Assembly (NCBI RefSeq): GCF_002101885.1
Contig: NZ_LQPS01000039.1
Span: forward strand, 62,001-126,000
Direction: 5' to 3'
Source of the DNA: Mycolicibacter senuensis
GTDB taxonomy: Bacteria > Actinomycetota > Actinomycetes > Mycobacteriales > Mycobacteriaceae
Length of the DNA: 64,000 nt
The stretch's first letter is position 1; every line of letters starts with the position of its first letter. Shown in pieces: positions 36,800 through 45,525 of this stretch. The notes below the pieces were generated by a model. That model saw nothing but the letters and a program-made list of their open reading frames with translations, did no database searches and was not told the origin of the DNA. Both the position numbers and the translations under genes were made by a program.

Positions 36800-37204
36800 C
36801 TAGCGATAGGAGATGACGCCGAGTCCGTCGATGCGGCGGAAATCCGCGGGATTGGCCGTCAGGACCGGGATTCCGAGTTGCAGGCTGGTGCAGCCGATCC
36901 ACAGGTCGTTGCTGCCGATCAGTTCTCCGCGGCGGCGTAGCTCCCGGGTGGCCCTCGCGTACGTCAAAGCGATCTCAGCATCGACCGGGACGAGGGTGTG
37001 GCGTTCACGCATACTGACAACGATCGGATCGTCGGTGCGGTCGAATCCTGCAGCGAATTCACCGAGTACGACAGTCGAGAGAAACAATTCCGTATCGGGC
37101 GATTGACTCAGAAATCGGTGGGCGCACCCGTTGTGCTTGCCGGCGGCCCGTTCGCGCTGCAGGTCGATGAGAAACGTCGTGTCGACGCCTACGCGGAGTG
37201 CCAC
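36800..37204 (-). CDS. vapC: VapC-type PIN-domain ribonuclease toxin, 134 aa
   Basis: PIN-domain acidic positions are visible: Asp8 in VGVDTTFLIDLQ, Glu49 in STVVLGEFAAGF, Asp100 in GSNDLWIGCTSL and Asp121 in TANPADFRRI. Expected to be a Mg2+-dependent RNase that blocks translation when free of its antitoxin. It starts with GTG at 37204, overlapping the end of the partner antitoxin gene by 16 bases, the usual coupled arrangement. It ends 137 bases from the third Gly-rich gene, with a perfect hairpin between them. Confidence 0.9.
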   Translation of the reverse strand: MALRVGVDTTFLIDLQRERAAGKHNGCAHRFLSQSPDTELFLSTVVLGEFAAGFDRTDDPIVVSMRERHTLVPVDAEIALTYARATRELRRRGELIGSNDLWIGCTSLQLGIPVLTANPADFRRIDGLGVISYR

Positions 37205-37434
37205 GGATCATCCGGCGGGAGGTCCATGTGCTGTGCCTCATCGAGGCGGTCGAGTACATCCGCAGTTGCGGTCGGCAGGTCGGCGAGGGCTGCCAGCAAC
37301 GCGCCCGCGGTGCGGGCTTCGTTGCGCCAGTGTGCCCGCTTGATCACGCGTGAGAACGATTCGCCCGGCGAACTACGCGCCGCCCGGAGTCGCTCGTATG
37401 CCTCGATGTCAATCGAGATCGTCTTGGTGGCCAT
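37189..37434 (-). CDS. vapB: VapB-type antitoxin, 81 aa
   Basis: The N-terminus ATKTISIDIEAYERLRAARS with SPGESFSRVIKR is characteristic of mycobacterial VapB antitoxins that open with a beta strand and helix. The C-terminal half is acidic and ends DLPPDDPWHSA, a likely toxin-embracing tail. The start codon (37434) lies inside a 32-base palindrome, so the operator overlaps the start and the transcript is probably leaderless or nearly so. The gene is divergent from a second vapBC pair whose antitoxin starts at 37540. Confidence 0.88.
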   Translation of the reverse strand: MATKTISIDIEAYERLRAARSSPGESFSRVIKRAHWRNEARTAGALLAALADLPTATADVLDRLDEAQHMDLPPDDPWHSA

Positions 37435-37463
37435 GTATCCATGTATACATGCATGGATACATG
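37432..37463. promoter_or_regulatory. 32-base nested palindrome overlapping the vapB start codon
   Basis: Outer arms catgtatccatg (37432-37443) and catggatacatg (37452-37463) are perfectly complementary; inside lies a second perfect palindrome atgtatacat (37441-37450). The left arm contains the start codon of the minus-strand vapB. This is the expected shape of a VapBC autorepressor operator. Confidence 0.75.
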
Positions 37464-37539
37464 TTGACTAGGCATCATGCCCCCGAACGGGGCCGATGCG
37501 GCCCAGCGCCCTCCACAAACCCGATGTACATTGTGGTGT

Positions 37540-37797
37540 ATGCGGAGAACCAACATCTACCTTGATGAGGATCAAACCGCGAGCCTTGATCTGCTGGCCA
37601 AACAAGAAGGCGTCTCCCGTGCGGAGTTGATCCGCCGGTTCGTCGACCGCGCCCTCGCCGGGGTTGACCGCACCGTCAGTGCGGATGTCTCCGCGATCGA
37701 GAGTTCCTTCGGGGCTCTGCGCGACGTTGAAGCCCCCTCCCGCGACCCCGGCGAACGTGAACAGCATCTTGCGGAGATCTGGGATCACGGGCGGTGA
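37540..37797 (+). CDS. vapB: VapB-type ribbon-helix-helix antitoxin, 85 aa
   Basis: A CopG-like N-terminus, RRTNIYLDEDQTASLDLLAK, followed by GVSRAELIRRFVDRAL gives the strand-helix-helix DNA-binding fold. The C-terminal half is acidic and disordered-looking, ending LAEIWDHGR. The ATG at 37540 matches the expected domain start; earlier in-frame starts add an unrelated Pro-rich leader. It is coupled to vapC by a GTGA overlap at 37794-37797. It is divergent from the other vapBC pair, with 105 bases between the two antitoxin starts. Confidence 0.9.
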   Translation: MRRTNIYLDEDQTASLDLLAKQEGVSRAELIRRFVDRALAGVDRTVSADVSAIESSFGALRDVEAPSRDPGEREQHLAEIWDHGR

Positions 37798-38177
37798 TCC
37801 TCGTTGACTCCGATGTGCTGATCGCGCATCTGCGCGGGCATCCGACGGCCCGTGACTGGTTGATCCGGGCGCGCCACGAAGGCTCAATGGCGATCAGCGT
37901 GGTCACTGTCGCCGAGGTGGTGGGCGGGATGCGGTCGGCGGAGCGGCAGGCGGTGTGGCGGTTGCTGTCGGCGTTTCGCATCGAAGCCGCAACCGAGCTG
38001 GTGGGGCGTCGCGCGGGTGAGTTGATGCGCCGCTACCGGCGCAGCCACGGCGGTATCGGGCTGGGGGACTATCTGATTGCGGCGACCGCCGATGTCAACG
38101 GGTTAGATCTCGCGACCTTGAACACTCGGCACTTTCCGATGTTCCCCGGCCTGGAACCGCCGTTCGCGCTCGCCTGA
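37794..38177 (+). CDS. vapC: VapC-type PIN-domain ribonuclease toxin, 127 aa
   Basis: PIN signatures: Asp5/Asp7 in MILVDSDVLIAHLRG, Glu41 in SVVTVAEVVGG, Asp92 in GIGLGDYLIAATA and Asn110 in ATLNTRHFPMF. Length and motif spacing are typical of VapC. It starts at a GTG overlapping the antitoxin stop. It ends two bases before the convergent GtrA-family gene, with no room for a separate terminator, so read-through into the antisense of that gene is likely. Confidence 0.92.
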   Translation: MILVDSDVLIAHLRGHPTARDWLIRARHEGSMAISVVTVAEVVGGMRSAERQAVWRLLSAFRIEAATELVGRRAGELMRRYRRSHGGIGLGDYLIAATADVNGLDLATLNTRHFPMFPGLEPPFALA

Positions 38178-38179
38178 GC

Positions 38180-38593
38180 TCAGCGCACCCGGAAGATCAC
38201 CGTCCGCTGCACGATGAAATTGATGACGGTTGCGGTGCCCTGCGCGATCACGAACGCCACCGGCAGCGCCCAATGCTGGTAGTCCAGCAGCCTTAGCACC
38301 AAGTGGTTGAGGCCCACCTGCACCCCGAATGTCAACGCGTACAACACCATCACCGCGACGAACCGCCCGGTGTGCGCCGAGGACTGAAAAGTCCAGCGTC
38401 GGTTGATCAGATACGCGGTGACGGTGCCGGCCACGAAGCTGATCGCTTTGGCCGCATCGACGCCGAGCCCGGCGCCCAGATACAGCAGCAGGTACAGCCC
38501 GAAGTCCACCACCGCCGACAGTGCCCCGGTGACCAGGAAGCGCCACACCTGGGTGGACAGGTGCAGATGACTGGGCTGCGTCGTCTCGGCCAC
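38180..38593 (-). CDS. GtrA-family four-helix membrane protein (Rv3789 orthologue), 137 aa
   Basis: Four hydrophobic helices (about 18-38, 45-65, 79-101 and 109-131) with the family motifs [19 protein letters not shown] and [10 protein letters not shown], and a positively charged end. In M. tuberculosis the orthologue Rv3789 lies directly before dprE1 and has been discussed as a decaprenyl-phosphoryl-arabinose flippase or an anchor for AftA. Here the same neighbour relation is broken: dprE1 lies about 31 kb away beyond the Gly-rich genes. Its start is 35 bases from the divergent enolase-superfamily gene. Confidence 0.9.
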   Translation of the reverse strand: MAETTQPSHLHLSTQVWRFLVTGALSAVVDFGLYLLLYLGAGLGVDAAKAISFVAGTVTAYLINRRWTFQSSAHTGRFVAVMVLYALTFGVQVGLNHLVLRLLDYQHWALPVAFVIAQGTATVINFIVQRTVIFRVR

Positions 38594-38628
38594 CCGGGAA
38601 GCTTAAACGCCCGTCCTAGGCTGAACAG

Positions 38629-39735
38629 ATGTCCGGCTCGCCGATCACCGCCATCGAGGCCATCCCGCTGCGCATCCCACTCAAACCGGACCTGCGCGGC
38701 GCCGCGCTGTGGGGCGAGGAGCTGACGGCCGCGGACTCGCTGCTGGTCAAAGTCACCACCGACGACGGCATCATCGGCTGGGGTGAGGCGTTCGGGCTCT
38801 ACGGCACCGCGCTGGCGGCCCGCGCGCTCGACGAACTCGTCGCTCCGTTGTGCCTGGGCCGCGACGCCGCCGACATCGCGGCGCTGATGGATCATGTGCA
38901 GCGCAAGCTGCACGTGTTCGGCCGAGGCGGGCCGGTCAGCTATGCGCTGTCCGCGGTCGACATCGCGCTGTGGGACATCGCCGGCAAGCGCGCCGGGCTG
39001 CCGATCTCGACGATGCTCGGCGGCGACGGCCGGGCCATGCCCTGCTACGCCAGCCTGGCCTGCTACACCGAGCCGCAGCGGGTCCGCGCTGCGGTGCGCC
39101 GCGTCGTCGATGACGGGTTCACCGCGATCAAGCTGCACGAATCCCAGCTGCCGGCGATCCGGGCGGCCCGCGACGAGGCCGGGCCGGTCATAGCGCTGAT
39201 CGTCGATGCCGGCTGTGCTTGGACGCTTGACCAAGCCCGCGCCGTCGCTCCCGATCTGCACGCGGTGGACATGTTGTTCCTGGAAGAGCCGCTGTGGCCG
39301 CCGGAGAACTTCGACGGGCTGGCCGAACTGCGCCGCAGCACCGCTCTACCGATTGCCTCCGGTGAGAACATAGGCACCACAATGGAATTCGAGCGGCTCC
39401 TGGATGCCGGTGCGGTGGACTTCGTGCAGCCTAGCCCCGCCAAGGTGGGCGGAATCACCGAGCTACGCAAGGTCTTTGCGCTCGCCGAAGCCCGCGATGT
39501 GGCGGTGATGACGCATTCCTTCTACGACGGGCCCGGGTTGCTGGCCGCGATCCAGGTGACCGCCGCGCTGGGCGGCGCCGACGCGATGATCGAGTGGCGC
39601 TGGTTCGACCTGGAGGCCTCGGTCTACGGCGCCGCGCTGGCGCCGACGGAGGGCAGGGTCACCGTGCCGGACGGGTCCGGGCTGGGCCTCGATCCGGATC
39701 CCGACGTCATCAGTGCCTACCGGTTCGGGGTGTGA
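38629..39735 (+). CDS. Enolase-superfamily protein (mandelate racemase / muconate lactonizing type), 368 aa
   Basis: A two-domain enolase-superfamily enzyme. The N-terminal capping domain runs to about residue 125 (DDGIIGWGEAFGLYG, SAVDIALWDIAGKRAGLP). In the barrel, IKLHES gives Lys168 and His170, and metal ligands are Asp193 in IVDAG, Glu219 in FLEEP and Glu246 in IASGEN, with His296 in MTHSFYDGPG as a likely general base. All key residues are present, so it should be active, abstracting a proton alpha to a carboxylate. The substrate (a sugar acid, for example) is not predictable. It is not part of the AG pathway and is an insertion relative to the M. tuberculosis order. It starts at ATG 38629, close to the divergent GtrA-family gene. 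Confidence 0.9.
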   Translation: MSGSPITAIEAIPLRIPLKPDLRGAALWGEELTAADSLLVKVTTDDGIIGWGEAFGLYGTALAARALDELVAPLCLGRDAADIAALMDHVQRKLHVFGRGGPVSYALSAVDIALWDIAGKRAGLPISTMLGGDGRAMPCYASLACYTEPQRVRAAVRRVVDDGFTAIKLHESQLPAIRAARDEAGPVIALIVDAGCAWTLDQARAVAPDLHAVDMLFLEEPLWPPENFDGLAELRRSTALPIASGENIGTTMEFERLLDAGAVDFVQPSPAKVGGITELRKVFALAEARDVAVMTHSFYDGPGLLAAIQVTAALGGADAMIEWRWFDLEASVYGAALAPTEGRVTVPDGSGLGLDPDPDVISAYRFGV

Positions 39736-39764
39736 GTAGCAGCTGATTACGCTGGCCGCAGCTA

Positions 39765-40112
39765 TCACAAGTCGAGGTGCAGTCGCAGCGCCTCGTCGAG
39801 TTGGGTGAGTTCGATCGCCGGGAGGCGGCCGATTCGCCGTTGCAGTCGTTCGACGGCAACCGACCTGATCTGTTCGGCTTGTGCTTTCGAATCGACGGCC
39901 AGGCCGGTGGAGGTGGCCGGCAGCAGCACCTGGAACGGGTAGACAGTGGCGGTGTTGCTGGTCACCGGGACGACGGTCACCACGCCGCGACCGAGTCGGC
40001 CGGCCGTTGCATTGGCCCGGTCGTTGCTGACGACGACGGCCGGGCGGTACTTGTTCGCTTCGCTCCCCCGGGCCGGGTCGAAGTCGACCTGCCAGATGTC
40101 ACCGCGGCGCAT
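39765..40112 (-). CDS. mazF: MazF-type endoribonuclease toxin, 115 aa
   Basis: PemK/MazF fold: [30 protein letters not shown] contains the conserved RG-xIW, the GSE loop and the RPAVVVSND strand, and [10 protein letters not shown] follows. The C-terminal [13 protein letters not shown] and [21 protein letters not shown] complete the domain. It is predicted to cut mRNA at short sequence motifs. The ATG at 40112 is used because it gives the standard start; the antitoxin gene overlaps it by 14 bases. Confidence 0.93.
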   Translation of the reverse strand: MRRGDIWQVDFDPARGSEANKYRPAVVVSNDRANATAGRLGRGVVTVVPVTSNTATVYPFQVLLPATSTGLAVDSKAQAEQIRSVAVERLQRRIGRLPAIELTQLDEALRLHLDL

Positions 40113-40329
40113 TGACGGCCCCGTCGTCGGTGGCCCGGTCCCAAACCTGATCCTCACCGTCGGCCGACCACTGCGCCCAAGCGTCGGCGTAGTCGTCTTC
40201 AAGGGTGGGGTGGCGCAGCATCCGAATCGCATGCTGGACGGCCGCCGAACGGGACGGCAAACCCGTGCGTTGCGCGTAGGCGTCCAGTGCCTCGACATCC
40301 TCGGCGGAAAGGCTGATACTCAACTTCAT
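40099..40329 (-). CDS. mazE: MazE-type antitoxin, 76 aa
   Basis: The N-terminus [20 protein letters not shown] and the helix [17 protein letters not shown] form a ribbon-helix-helix DNA-binding domain of the kind paired with MazF in mycobacteria. The C-terminal half is acidic and Trp-rich ([20 protein letters not shown]), a typical MazF-binding tail. It lies 30 bases downstream of the wzm stop on the same strand, so it could be read through from the galactan export operon. Confidence 0.88.
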   Translation of the reverse strand: MKLSISLSAEDVEALDAYAQRTGLPSRSAAVQHAIRMLRHPTLEDDYADAWAQWSADGEDQVWDRATDDGAVNAPR

Positions 40330-40359
40330 ACCACGATGCTACTCAGGTATGACCGCCCG

Positions 40360-41190
40360 CTACACCCAGTACGCCACCCGCGCCCGGAACTGGCGCAGCA
40401 CCAGCGCGGCCACCGCCCAGCCGAGCGCCGTCAGCGCCAGCACGATCGCCCAGTGCCGCAACGGTTGGGCCGCCCCCAGCAACGGTGCCCGCACGATTTC
40501 GAGGTAGTGCATCAGCGGGTTGAACTCGATCACCGTCATCCAGCGCGACGCGCCCTGGGCCCGCAGCGTGTCGTAGTTCCAGATGATCGGCGTCATCAGG
40601 AACAGCAGCTGCACCACGCTGAACAGCAGCGGGGAGATGTCGCGGTAGCGGGTGGCCAGGATGCCGAAGCACAGCGACACCCACACGCAGTTCAGCGCGA
40701 TCACCAGCAGCGCCGGGATTACCGAAAGATCCGCCCACGACCAGGGTTTCGGGAAGATCAGTGCGATCGGGATATAGATGACGATGTTGTGGGCGAACAG
40801 GATCATCTGCCGCCACACCAGCCGGTAGACGTGCACGCTCAACGGCGTCGGCAGCTGCTTTATCAATCCCTCGTTGGCGACGAACACATCGGCGCCCTCC
40901 AGGATGGCGGCGTTGAGCAGGTTCCACACGATCAGCCCCAGCGTCACGTACGGCAGATGCACCGCCAGGTCGAGGTGAAACAACTTGGAGTACAACCCAC
41001 CCATCGCCACCGCGGTGGTGGCGGTGCCGATGGTGATCCAGAACGGGCCCAGCACACTGCGCCGGTAGCGCTGCTTGATGTCCTGCCACCCCAGGTGCAG
41101 CCACAATTCGTGGCGACGGAAGCCGTCCGCGAGATCGGCCCGGGCCCGCGCGAACGTCTTGGACTGCGCGGCGATATCGGTGAAGCTCAT
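40360..41190 (-). CDS. wzm: Galactan-precursor ABC transporter permease Wzm (Rv3783 orthologue), 276 aa
   Basis: ABC-2 type permease with six hydrophobic segments, the amphipathic N-terminal region WLHLGWQDIKQRYRRSVLGPFW (typical of polysaccharide exporters) and the segments LLFLMTPIIWNYDTL and FNPLMHYLEIVRAPLL. With Wzt it exports lipid-linked galactan across the inner membrane. The ATG at 41190 overlaps the stop of glfT1 (ATGA), so glfT1 and wzm are translationally coupled. Confidence 0.95.
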   Translation of the reverse strand: MSFTDIAAQSKTFARARADLADGFRRHELWLHLGWQDIKQRYRRSVLGPFWITIGTATTAVAMGGLYSKLFHLDLAVHLPYVTLGLIVWNLLNAAILEGADVFVANEGLIKQLPTPLSVHVYRLVWRQMILFAHNIVIYIPIALIFPKPWSWADLSVIPALLVIALNCVWVSLCFGILATRYRDISPLLFSVVQLLFLMTPIIWNYDTLRAQGASRWMTVIEFNPLMHYLEIVRAPLLGAAQPLRHWAIVLALTALGWAVAALVLRQFRARVAYWV

Positions 41191-42104
41191 TGCTGCCCCT
41201 CGGGTTTGGCGAACTGCTCCCGGCGCCCCAGCCGGCGCAGCCGGAGCCATTCGACCAGACCTGCCATGTCCCAGCGGCGCGACACCAGGAAGAACCAGCC
41301 GAACCGCAGCCACTCCTGAACCAGCAGCCGGCGCATGCCGGGCTGCGACATCAGGTAGCCGCGGTTGCGGTAGGTGAAATAGCGTTTCGCCGCGTTGTCC
41401 GGGTACTGGGTGTGCATCCGGCCGCCGAGAATCGGCTTGAACTCCGCCGACCCGCACGGGTGCAGGTAAGCCGCGGTCAGACACGTCCCGAACGCCAGGC
41501 CCGAACGGACCAGCCGGCGGTGTACCTCCACCTCGTCGCCGCGCATGAACAACCGCAGGTCGGGCACCCCCACCGCATCCAGCGCATCGGCGGTGAACAA
41601 CGCCCCGTTGAACAGCGAGGCGATCCCGGGCAGCAGATCGCCACCGCCACTGCGCAATTCGCTGACCTCGCGTCGCCACACCAGCCCGCGCCGCAGCGGA
41701 AACGCCAGCCGGGACGGGTCATCGATGTTGCACACCATCGGCGACACCTCCGCTAGGCCGTGCTTGGCCGCACAGTCGAGCAGCGCGGCGAGCACACCGG
41801 AATCGGCCGGCCGGCCGTCGTCGTCGGCCAGCCACACCCAGTCCGCGCCGGCCGCCAGGGCGTGCAGTATTCCCAGGGCGAAACCGCCTGCGCCGCCGAG
41901 ATTTCGCCGCGATCCGAGGTACGTGGTCGGCACCGGCTGTCCGGCCACCAGGTCGCGCACCGCGGTGTCGCCCGTGCCGAAGTCGTTGTCGACGACGATC
42001 AGGTGGTCCGGCGCCCGGGTCTGGGTCACCAGCGCTTTGAGCGATTCGGTCAGTTGCTCGACGCGCCGGTGGGTGACGACGACGGCGTAGACGGTTTCGG
42101 TCAC
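41187..42104 (-). CDS. glfT1: Galactofuranosyltransferase GlfT1 (Rv3782 orthologue), 305 aa
   Basis: GT2-family glycosyltransferase that adds the first galactofuranose residues to the rhamnose of the AG linker unit, using UDP-galactofuranose. Visible motifs are the Rossmann-like start YAVVVTHRRVEQL, IVVDNDFGTGD, the metal-binding Asp triplet in WLADDDGRP (94-96), and the downstream RGDEVEVHRRL. Length matches the known 304-residue protein. It starts with GTG at 42104 overlapping the wzt stop (GTGA) and ends overlapping wzm, so wzt-glfT1-wzm form one coupled unit. Confidence 0.95.
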   Translation of the reverse strand: MTETVYAVVVTHRRVEQLTESLKALVTQTRAPDHLIVVDNDFGTGDTAVRDLVAGQPVPTTYLGSRRNLGGAGGFALGILHALAAGADWVWLADDDGRPADSGVLAALLDCAAKHGLAEVSPMVCNIDDPSRLAFPLRRGLVWRREVSELRSGGGDLLPGIASLFNGALFTADALDAVGVPDLRLFMRGDEVEVHRRLVRSGLAFGTCLTAAYLHPCGSAEFKPILGGRMHTQYPDNAAKRYFTYRNRGYLMSQPGMRRLLVQEWLRFGWFFLVSRRWDMAGLVEWLRLRRLGRREQFAKPEGQQ

Positions 42105-42910
42105 GCCGTGTCCCCGGCCCGCGTTTCGGCCAGCACCTCACGCACGTGCCGGGCGGCGTCGGGGCCCTCATAGGCGCCGACCACTTCCTCGATTCCGCCG
42201 GTCATCTTGATGGTGCCGTGGTCGATCCACATCGCGGTCTTGCACAGCCGGGCCAGAAACTCGTTGGAATGGCTGGCGAACACCAGGATTCCGGAGCGTT
42301 CGACCAGCTTCTGCAGCCGGGTCTGGGCCTTCTTCAAGAATTCGGCGTCGACCGCGCCGATGCCCTCATCGAGCAGCAGGATCTCCGGGTCGATGCTGGT
42401 AACCACGCCCATCGCCAGTCGCACCCGCATGCCGGTGGAGTAAGTACGCAGCGGCATCGCCAGATAGTCGCCTAACTCGGTGAATTCGGCGATCTCGTCG
42501 ACCTTCGCGGCCATCTGCTTGCGGGTCTGGCCCAAGAACAGGCCGCGGATGATGATGTTCTCGTAGCCGGAGATCTCCGGGTCCATGCCCACACCCAGGT
42601 CGAACACCGGCGCCACCCGGCCGACCACGGTCGCCGAGCCCCGGGTGGGTTCATAGATACCCGAAAGTAGCCGCAGCAGAGTGGATTTGCCGGCGCCGTT
42701 GTGCCCGACCAAGCCCACGCGATCCCCCAGCGACAGTGACATGGTGATGTCGCGCAACGCCTCGACCACCACCACATTGGAGTTGTTACGCCCGATCGCC
42801 CCGCCGGCCTTGCCCAGGAACGCCTTCTTCAACGACCGCGATTTGGCGTCGAAGATGGGGAATTCCACCCAGGCGTCGCTGGTCTCGATATGAGGATCGG
42901 TGGCAGACAA
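42101..42910 (-). CDS. wzt: Galactan-precursor ABC transporter ATPase Wzt (Rv3781 orthologue), 269 aa
   Basis: ATP-binding subunit of the exporter for lipid-linked galactan. Walker A GHNGAGKST (69-77), the signature YSTGMRVRLAM (157-167) and Walker B ILLLDEG (177-183) are intact, and the N-terminal WVEFPIFDAKSRSLKKAFLG is the family-specific lead. No C-terminal carbohydrate-binding domain is present. The start is a TTG at 42910; no ATG fits the conserved N-terminus. It lies 6 bases after the bpa stop. Confidence 0.95.
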   Translation of the reverse strand: MSATDPHIETSDAWVEFPIFDAKSRSLKKAFLGKAGGAIGRNNSNVVVVEALRDITMSLSLGDRVGLVGHNGAGKSTLLRLLSGIYEPTRGSATVVGRVAPVFDLGVGMDPEISGYENIIIRGLFLGQTRKQMAAKVDEIAEFTELGDYLAMPLRTYSTGMRVRLAMGVVTSIDPEILLLDEGIGAVDAEFLKKAQTRLQKLVERSGILVFASHSNEFLARLCKTAMWIDHGTIKMTGGIEEVVGAYEGPDAARHVREVLAETRAGDTA

Positions 42911-42916
42911 GGTGCG

Positions 42917-43492
42917 CTACAGGTATTGACCGGAGCCGGTGTGGCCGTGTCCGCTGTGTCCGGGACCGCCGGCGGTGGGTCCGGCCGGCAGCGCGCCGTG
43001 GCGCATCTGCTCCAGCTGCGCGCGGGCGGCCATCTGCTGGGCGAACAGTGCGGTCTGGATGCCGTGGAACAGCCCCTCCAGCCAGCCCACCAGCTGGGCC
43101 TGGGCGATCCGCAGCTCGGCGTCAGACGGGGTGGCGTCCTCGCGCAGCGGCAGCGTCAGCCGGTCCAGCTCCTCGCGCAGCTCGGGGGCCAGGCCGTCTT
43201 CGAGTTCACGAATAGAAGCCGCGTGGACCTCACGCAACCGGACCCGGCTGGCCTCATCCAGCGGAGCCGAGCGGACTTCCTCGAGCAACTGTTTGATCAT
43301 GGTGCCGATCCGCATCACCTTGGCGGGCTGCTCGATCAGGTCGGTCAGCGACGGCCCGTCGTCGTCGGCGTCCTCGGCGGGCGCACCGCCGGCCGACAGC
43401 AGCCGCGGGTCGCCACCGCTGATGATCTCAATGCCGTCTGAGCCGTCCGCGCTGCTACTACCGGTGCTCAACGCCCCTCGCCTCCCTGCCAT
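42917..43492 (-). CDS. bpa: Bacterial proteasome activator Bpa (Rv3780 orthologue), 191 aa
   Basis: ATP-independent ring-forming activator of the 20S proteasome. The helical core reads QPAKVMRIGTMIKQLLEEVR then LDEASRVRLREVHAASIREL and AQLVGWLEGLFHGIQTALFA, and the C-terminal GQYL motif that docks on the proteasome alpha ring is present (TGSGQYL). The region before residue about 45 is low-complexity. The ATG at 43492 overlaps the end of the upstream gene by 25 bases; a TTG seven codons later, which aligns with the LSTG of the M. tuberculosis protein, is the alternative start. Confidence 0.93.
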   Translation of the reverse strand: MAGRRGALSTGSSSADGSDGIEIISGGDPRLLSAGGAPAEDADDDGPSLTDLIEQPAKVMRIGTMIKQLLEEVRSAPLDEASRVRLREVHAASIRELEDGLAPELREELDRLTLPLREDATPSDAELRIAQAQLVGWLEGLFHGIQTALFAQQMAARAQLEQMRHGALPAGPTAGGPGHSGHGHTGSGQYL

Positions 43493-45414
43493 TCATAGAT
43501 GCTGGCCCCGCCATTGTCGTAGATCTTGGCCCACGACCGCGATTTCTCCAGTGAGACTAGTCCGTCGGGCAGCGCGAATCCGCGCACCGTCGGGCTGCTG
43601 ATCAGCACGTAGCGGATGTTCAGGGCGCGCACGGCCGCCGCCACCCGCGGGTCGGTGTCGGCATCGTCGGCGTAGGCCCAGAAGATGAACCGGTGTGGGC
43701 CGGGGCCCTGCTGTTGGGGGTAGTCGTAGTGCGTCCACAGCGGGTGCAGGTCGGCGACCGCATACATCCAGGCGCTGCCGTCGACGTTGGCGTTGCCGAT
43801 CACGGTGTCGCGAGCCCCGGGCAATTCCGCCAAATGCGCGAACGCCTCCAGGTCGCGGGCATCGACCATGACCGAGTCGTACTTGTCGCCGAACAGAAAC
43901 GCGTGTCGCGGCAGATAGTGCCAGGCCAGCCCGGCCGACACAGTCCCGGCCAGCAGCACCCCGGTCAGCACGCCCTGAAAGCGGCCCCGCGCAACGAGCA
44001 TGACGAGCCACGCCAGCCCGGCGCCGGCCACCGGGATCAGCAGCAGCGTCATCGCCGCCATGATCCGGCGCGGGTCGCTGTAGAACAGATCGGTGAAGCG
44101 CCCGAGCACGGCGCCGGCCGGGCCGCCCAGCGGAGCCGAGGACTGCACCACCCCCACCACCAGCACCGCCCACAGCGCCAGCGGCCACCACACCTTCTTA
44201 TAGAGCAGCAGCCCCGCCCCGACCGCGGTCAGACCCACCAGCGCGTACTGAATCGGGAAGTCGTTGAGGTGGCGGGTGTACAGCAACAGCGCGTCGCGCA
44301 GCCCGGACTTGCGGCCCTCATGGGTCAGGAAGGAATGCCCCGCGATGATGTCGGCCTGCTCGCGCACGCTCAGCAGTTGCGGCAACAGCAGCAGCCCGGT
44401 CGGCACCAGGACAGCGGCCAGCGCGAGGGTGTCGCGTCGCTTGCCCCGCAACGGATTCCACAGCGCCCCGTCGCCGGGACCGAGCCACCAGGCGGCCAGC
44501 AGCAACACCGTCACCACGCCGCCGGTCAGGTGCACCGAGAACACCCCGATCAGCGCCAGCACCGCCACGCCGATCCGATCGCGGTGCGTGCGAACCCCGG
44601 TGACCAGCGCGAAAGCCGGCACCACCAGCCCGTAAGCCACCAGGTTGGGCATGGCCGCGGTGCCGAACTCGACGTAGGGCAGCGCGGTGAACGAGGCCGA
44701 CAACGCGCCGGCGGTGGCCGCCGAAAGCGCAAGCCGGCGGGTGCTCAACACTCGCTGCAATAGATTCCAGGTGAGCAGCGCGGCGCTGATCGGGAACAGC
44801 CACACCGAGGCGGCCAGGCCGGCCAGCGTGTAACCGGTGGTGGGTGCCGCGCCGGTCAGTTGGCACAGCACCGCGGTCAGCGCGTGGAACGCCGACGGGT
44901 AATAGAGCTGGGTGTGGGTCTCGACGTTGCGCAGTTCGCCCATGTGGGTGGGCGAGGCCTGTCCGGTGTCGAGAATGAAACGGACCGTGTTGGCGTGCCA
45001 GACCGCATCCCAGGTGCTGGGGACGCTCTGCCAATCCGACAGGCCCCGCACCGCCGCCCAGCCGATCAGCAGCATGCCCAGCAACACCCCGGCGGCCACC
45101 GTGAGCGTCGGACCGAGGGCGGCTCCCGGTGCGGCCACATGAATGCCGGGCCGGCGGTCCAGCAACCCCCGGACGCCGCGGGCCAGGCCGGCCAGCAACG
45201 CGCCCACCACCACCAGAGCGGCCAGTGCGGTGCCCGCGTTCCAGGGGATGCCCAGTGCGCCGAACGGCACGATGGCCAGGCCCACCACCCCGTAGGTCAG
45301 TGCCGGGCCGGCGGTCACCGCCAGCGGCCAGGTCAGCCTCGCGCCAGCGGCGATGAGCGCTCCCGGCAGGACCAGCAGCAGTAGTGCGGCAACCATTCCG
45401 AACACCAGAAGCAC
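43468..45414 (-). CDS. Polytopic membrane glycosyltransferase-like protein (Rv3779 orthologue), 648 aa
   Basis: A large inner-membrane protein with about a dozen hydrophobic segments in the first 480 residues and a soluble C-terminal domain (from about 500: [20 protein letters not shown], ending [10 protein letters not shown]). A charged, Trp-containing first large loop ([17 protein letters not shown]) follows the third helices as in GT-C enzymes. The M. tuberculosis orthologue Rv3779 is reported to transfer galactosamine from a polyprenyl-phosphate donor to arabinogalactan; I transfer that by synteny and general similarity. It starts with GTG at 45414, with 111 bases to the divergent aminotransferase-fold gene. 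Confidence 0.9.
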   Translation of the reverse strand: MLLVFGMVAALLLLVLPGALIAAGARLTWPLAVTAGPALTYGVVGLAIVPFGALGIPWNAGTALAALVVVGALLAGLARGVRGLLDRRPGIHVAAPGAALGPTLTVAAGVLLGMLLIGWAAVRGLSDWQSVPSTWDAVWHANTVRFILDTGQASPTHMGELRNVETHTQLYYPSAFHALTAVLCQLTGAAPTTGYTLAGLAASVWLFPISAALLTWNLLQRVLSTRRLALSAATAGALSASFTALPYVEFGTAAMPNLVAYGLVVPAFALVTGVRTHRDRIGVAVLALIGVFSVHLTGGVVTVLLLAAWWLGPGDGALWNPLRGKRRDTLALAAVLVPTGLLLLPQLLSVREQADIIAGHSFLTHEGRKSGLRDALLLYTRHLNDFPIQYALVGLTAVGAGLLLYKKVWWPLALWAVLVVGVVQSSAPLGGPAGAVLGRFTDLFYSDPRRIMAAMTLLLIPVAGAGLAWLVMLVARGRFQGVLTGVLLAGTVSAGLAWHYLPRHAFLFGDKYDSVMVDARDLEAFAHLAELPGARDTVIGNANVDGSAWMYAVADLHPLWTHYDYPQQQGPGPHRFIFWAYADDADTDPRVAAAVRALNIRYVLISSPTVRGFALPDGLVSLEKSRSWAKIYDNGGASIYEWQGGEGR

Positions 45415-45525
45415 TGCACTAGTATGTCTGCCAAGGTGACACGGCTCAGCGCGGCGGGGGAGCTATCCCGTAATCCGATGCTTCATCTATCACCCGATCT
45501 TGTGAGAAGTTTTAAGGTGGCTGAC

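Noticed and set aside
45424-45525. Longer N-terminus for the Rv3778c orthologue
   Set aside because: The extra 34 residues lack conservation as I recall the family, would occupy the divergent promoter space, and ATG 45526 gives the exact length of the M. tuberculosis protein.
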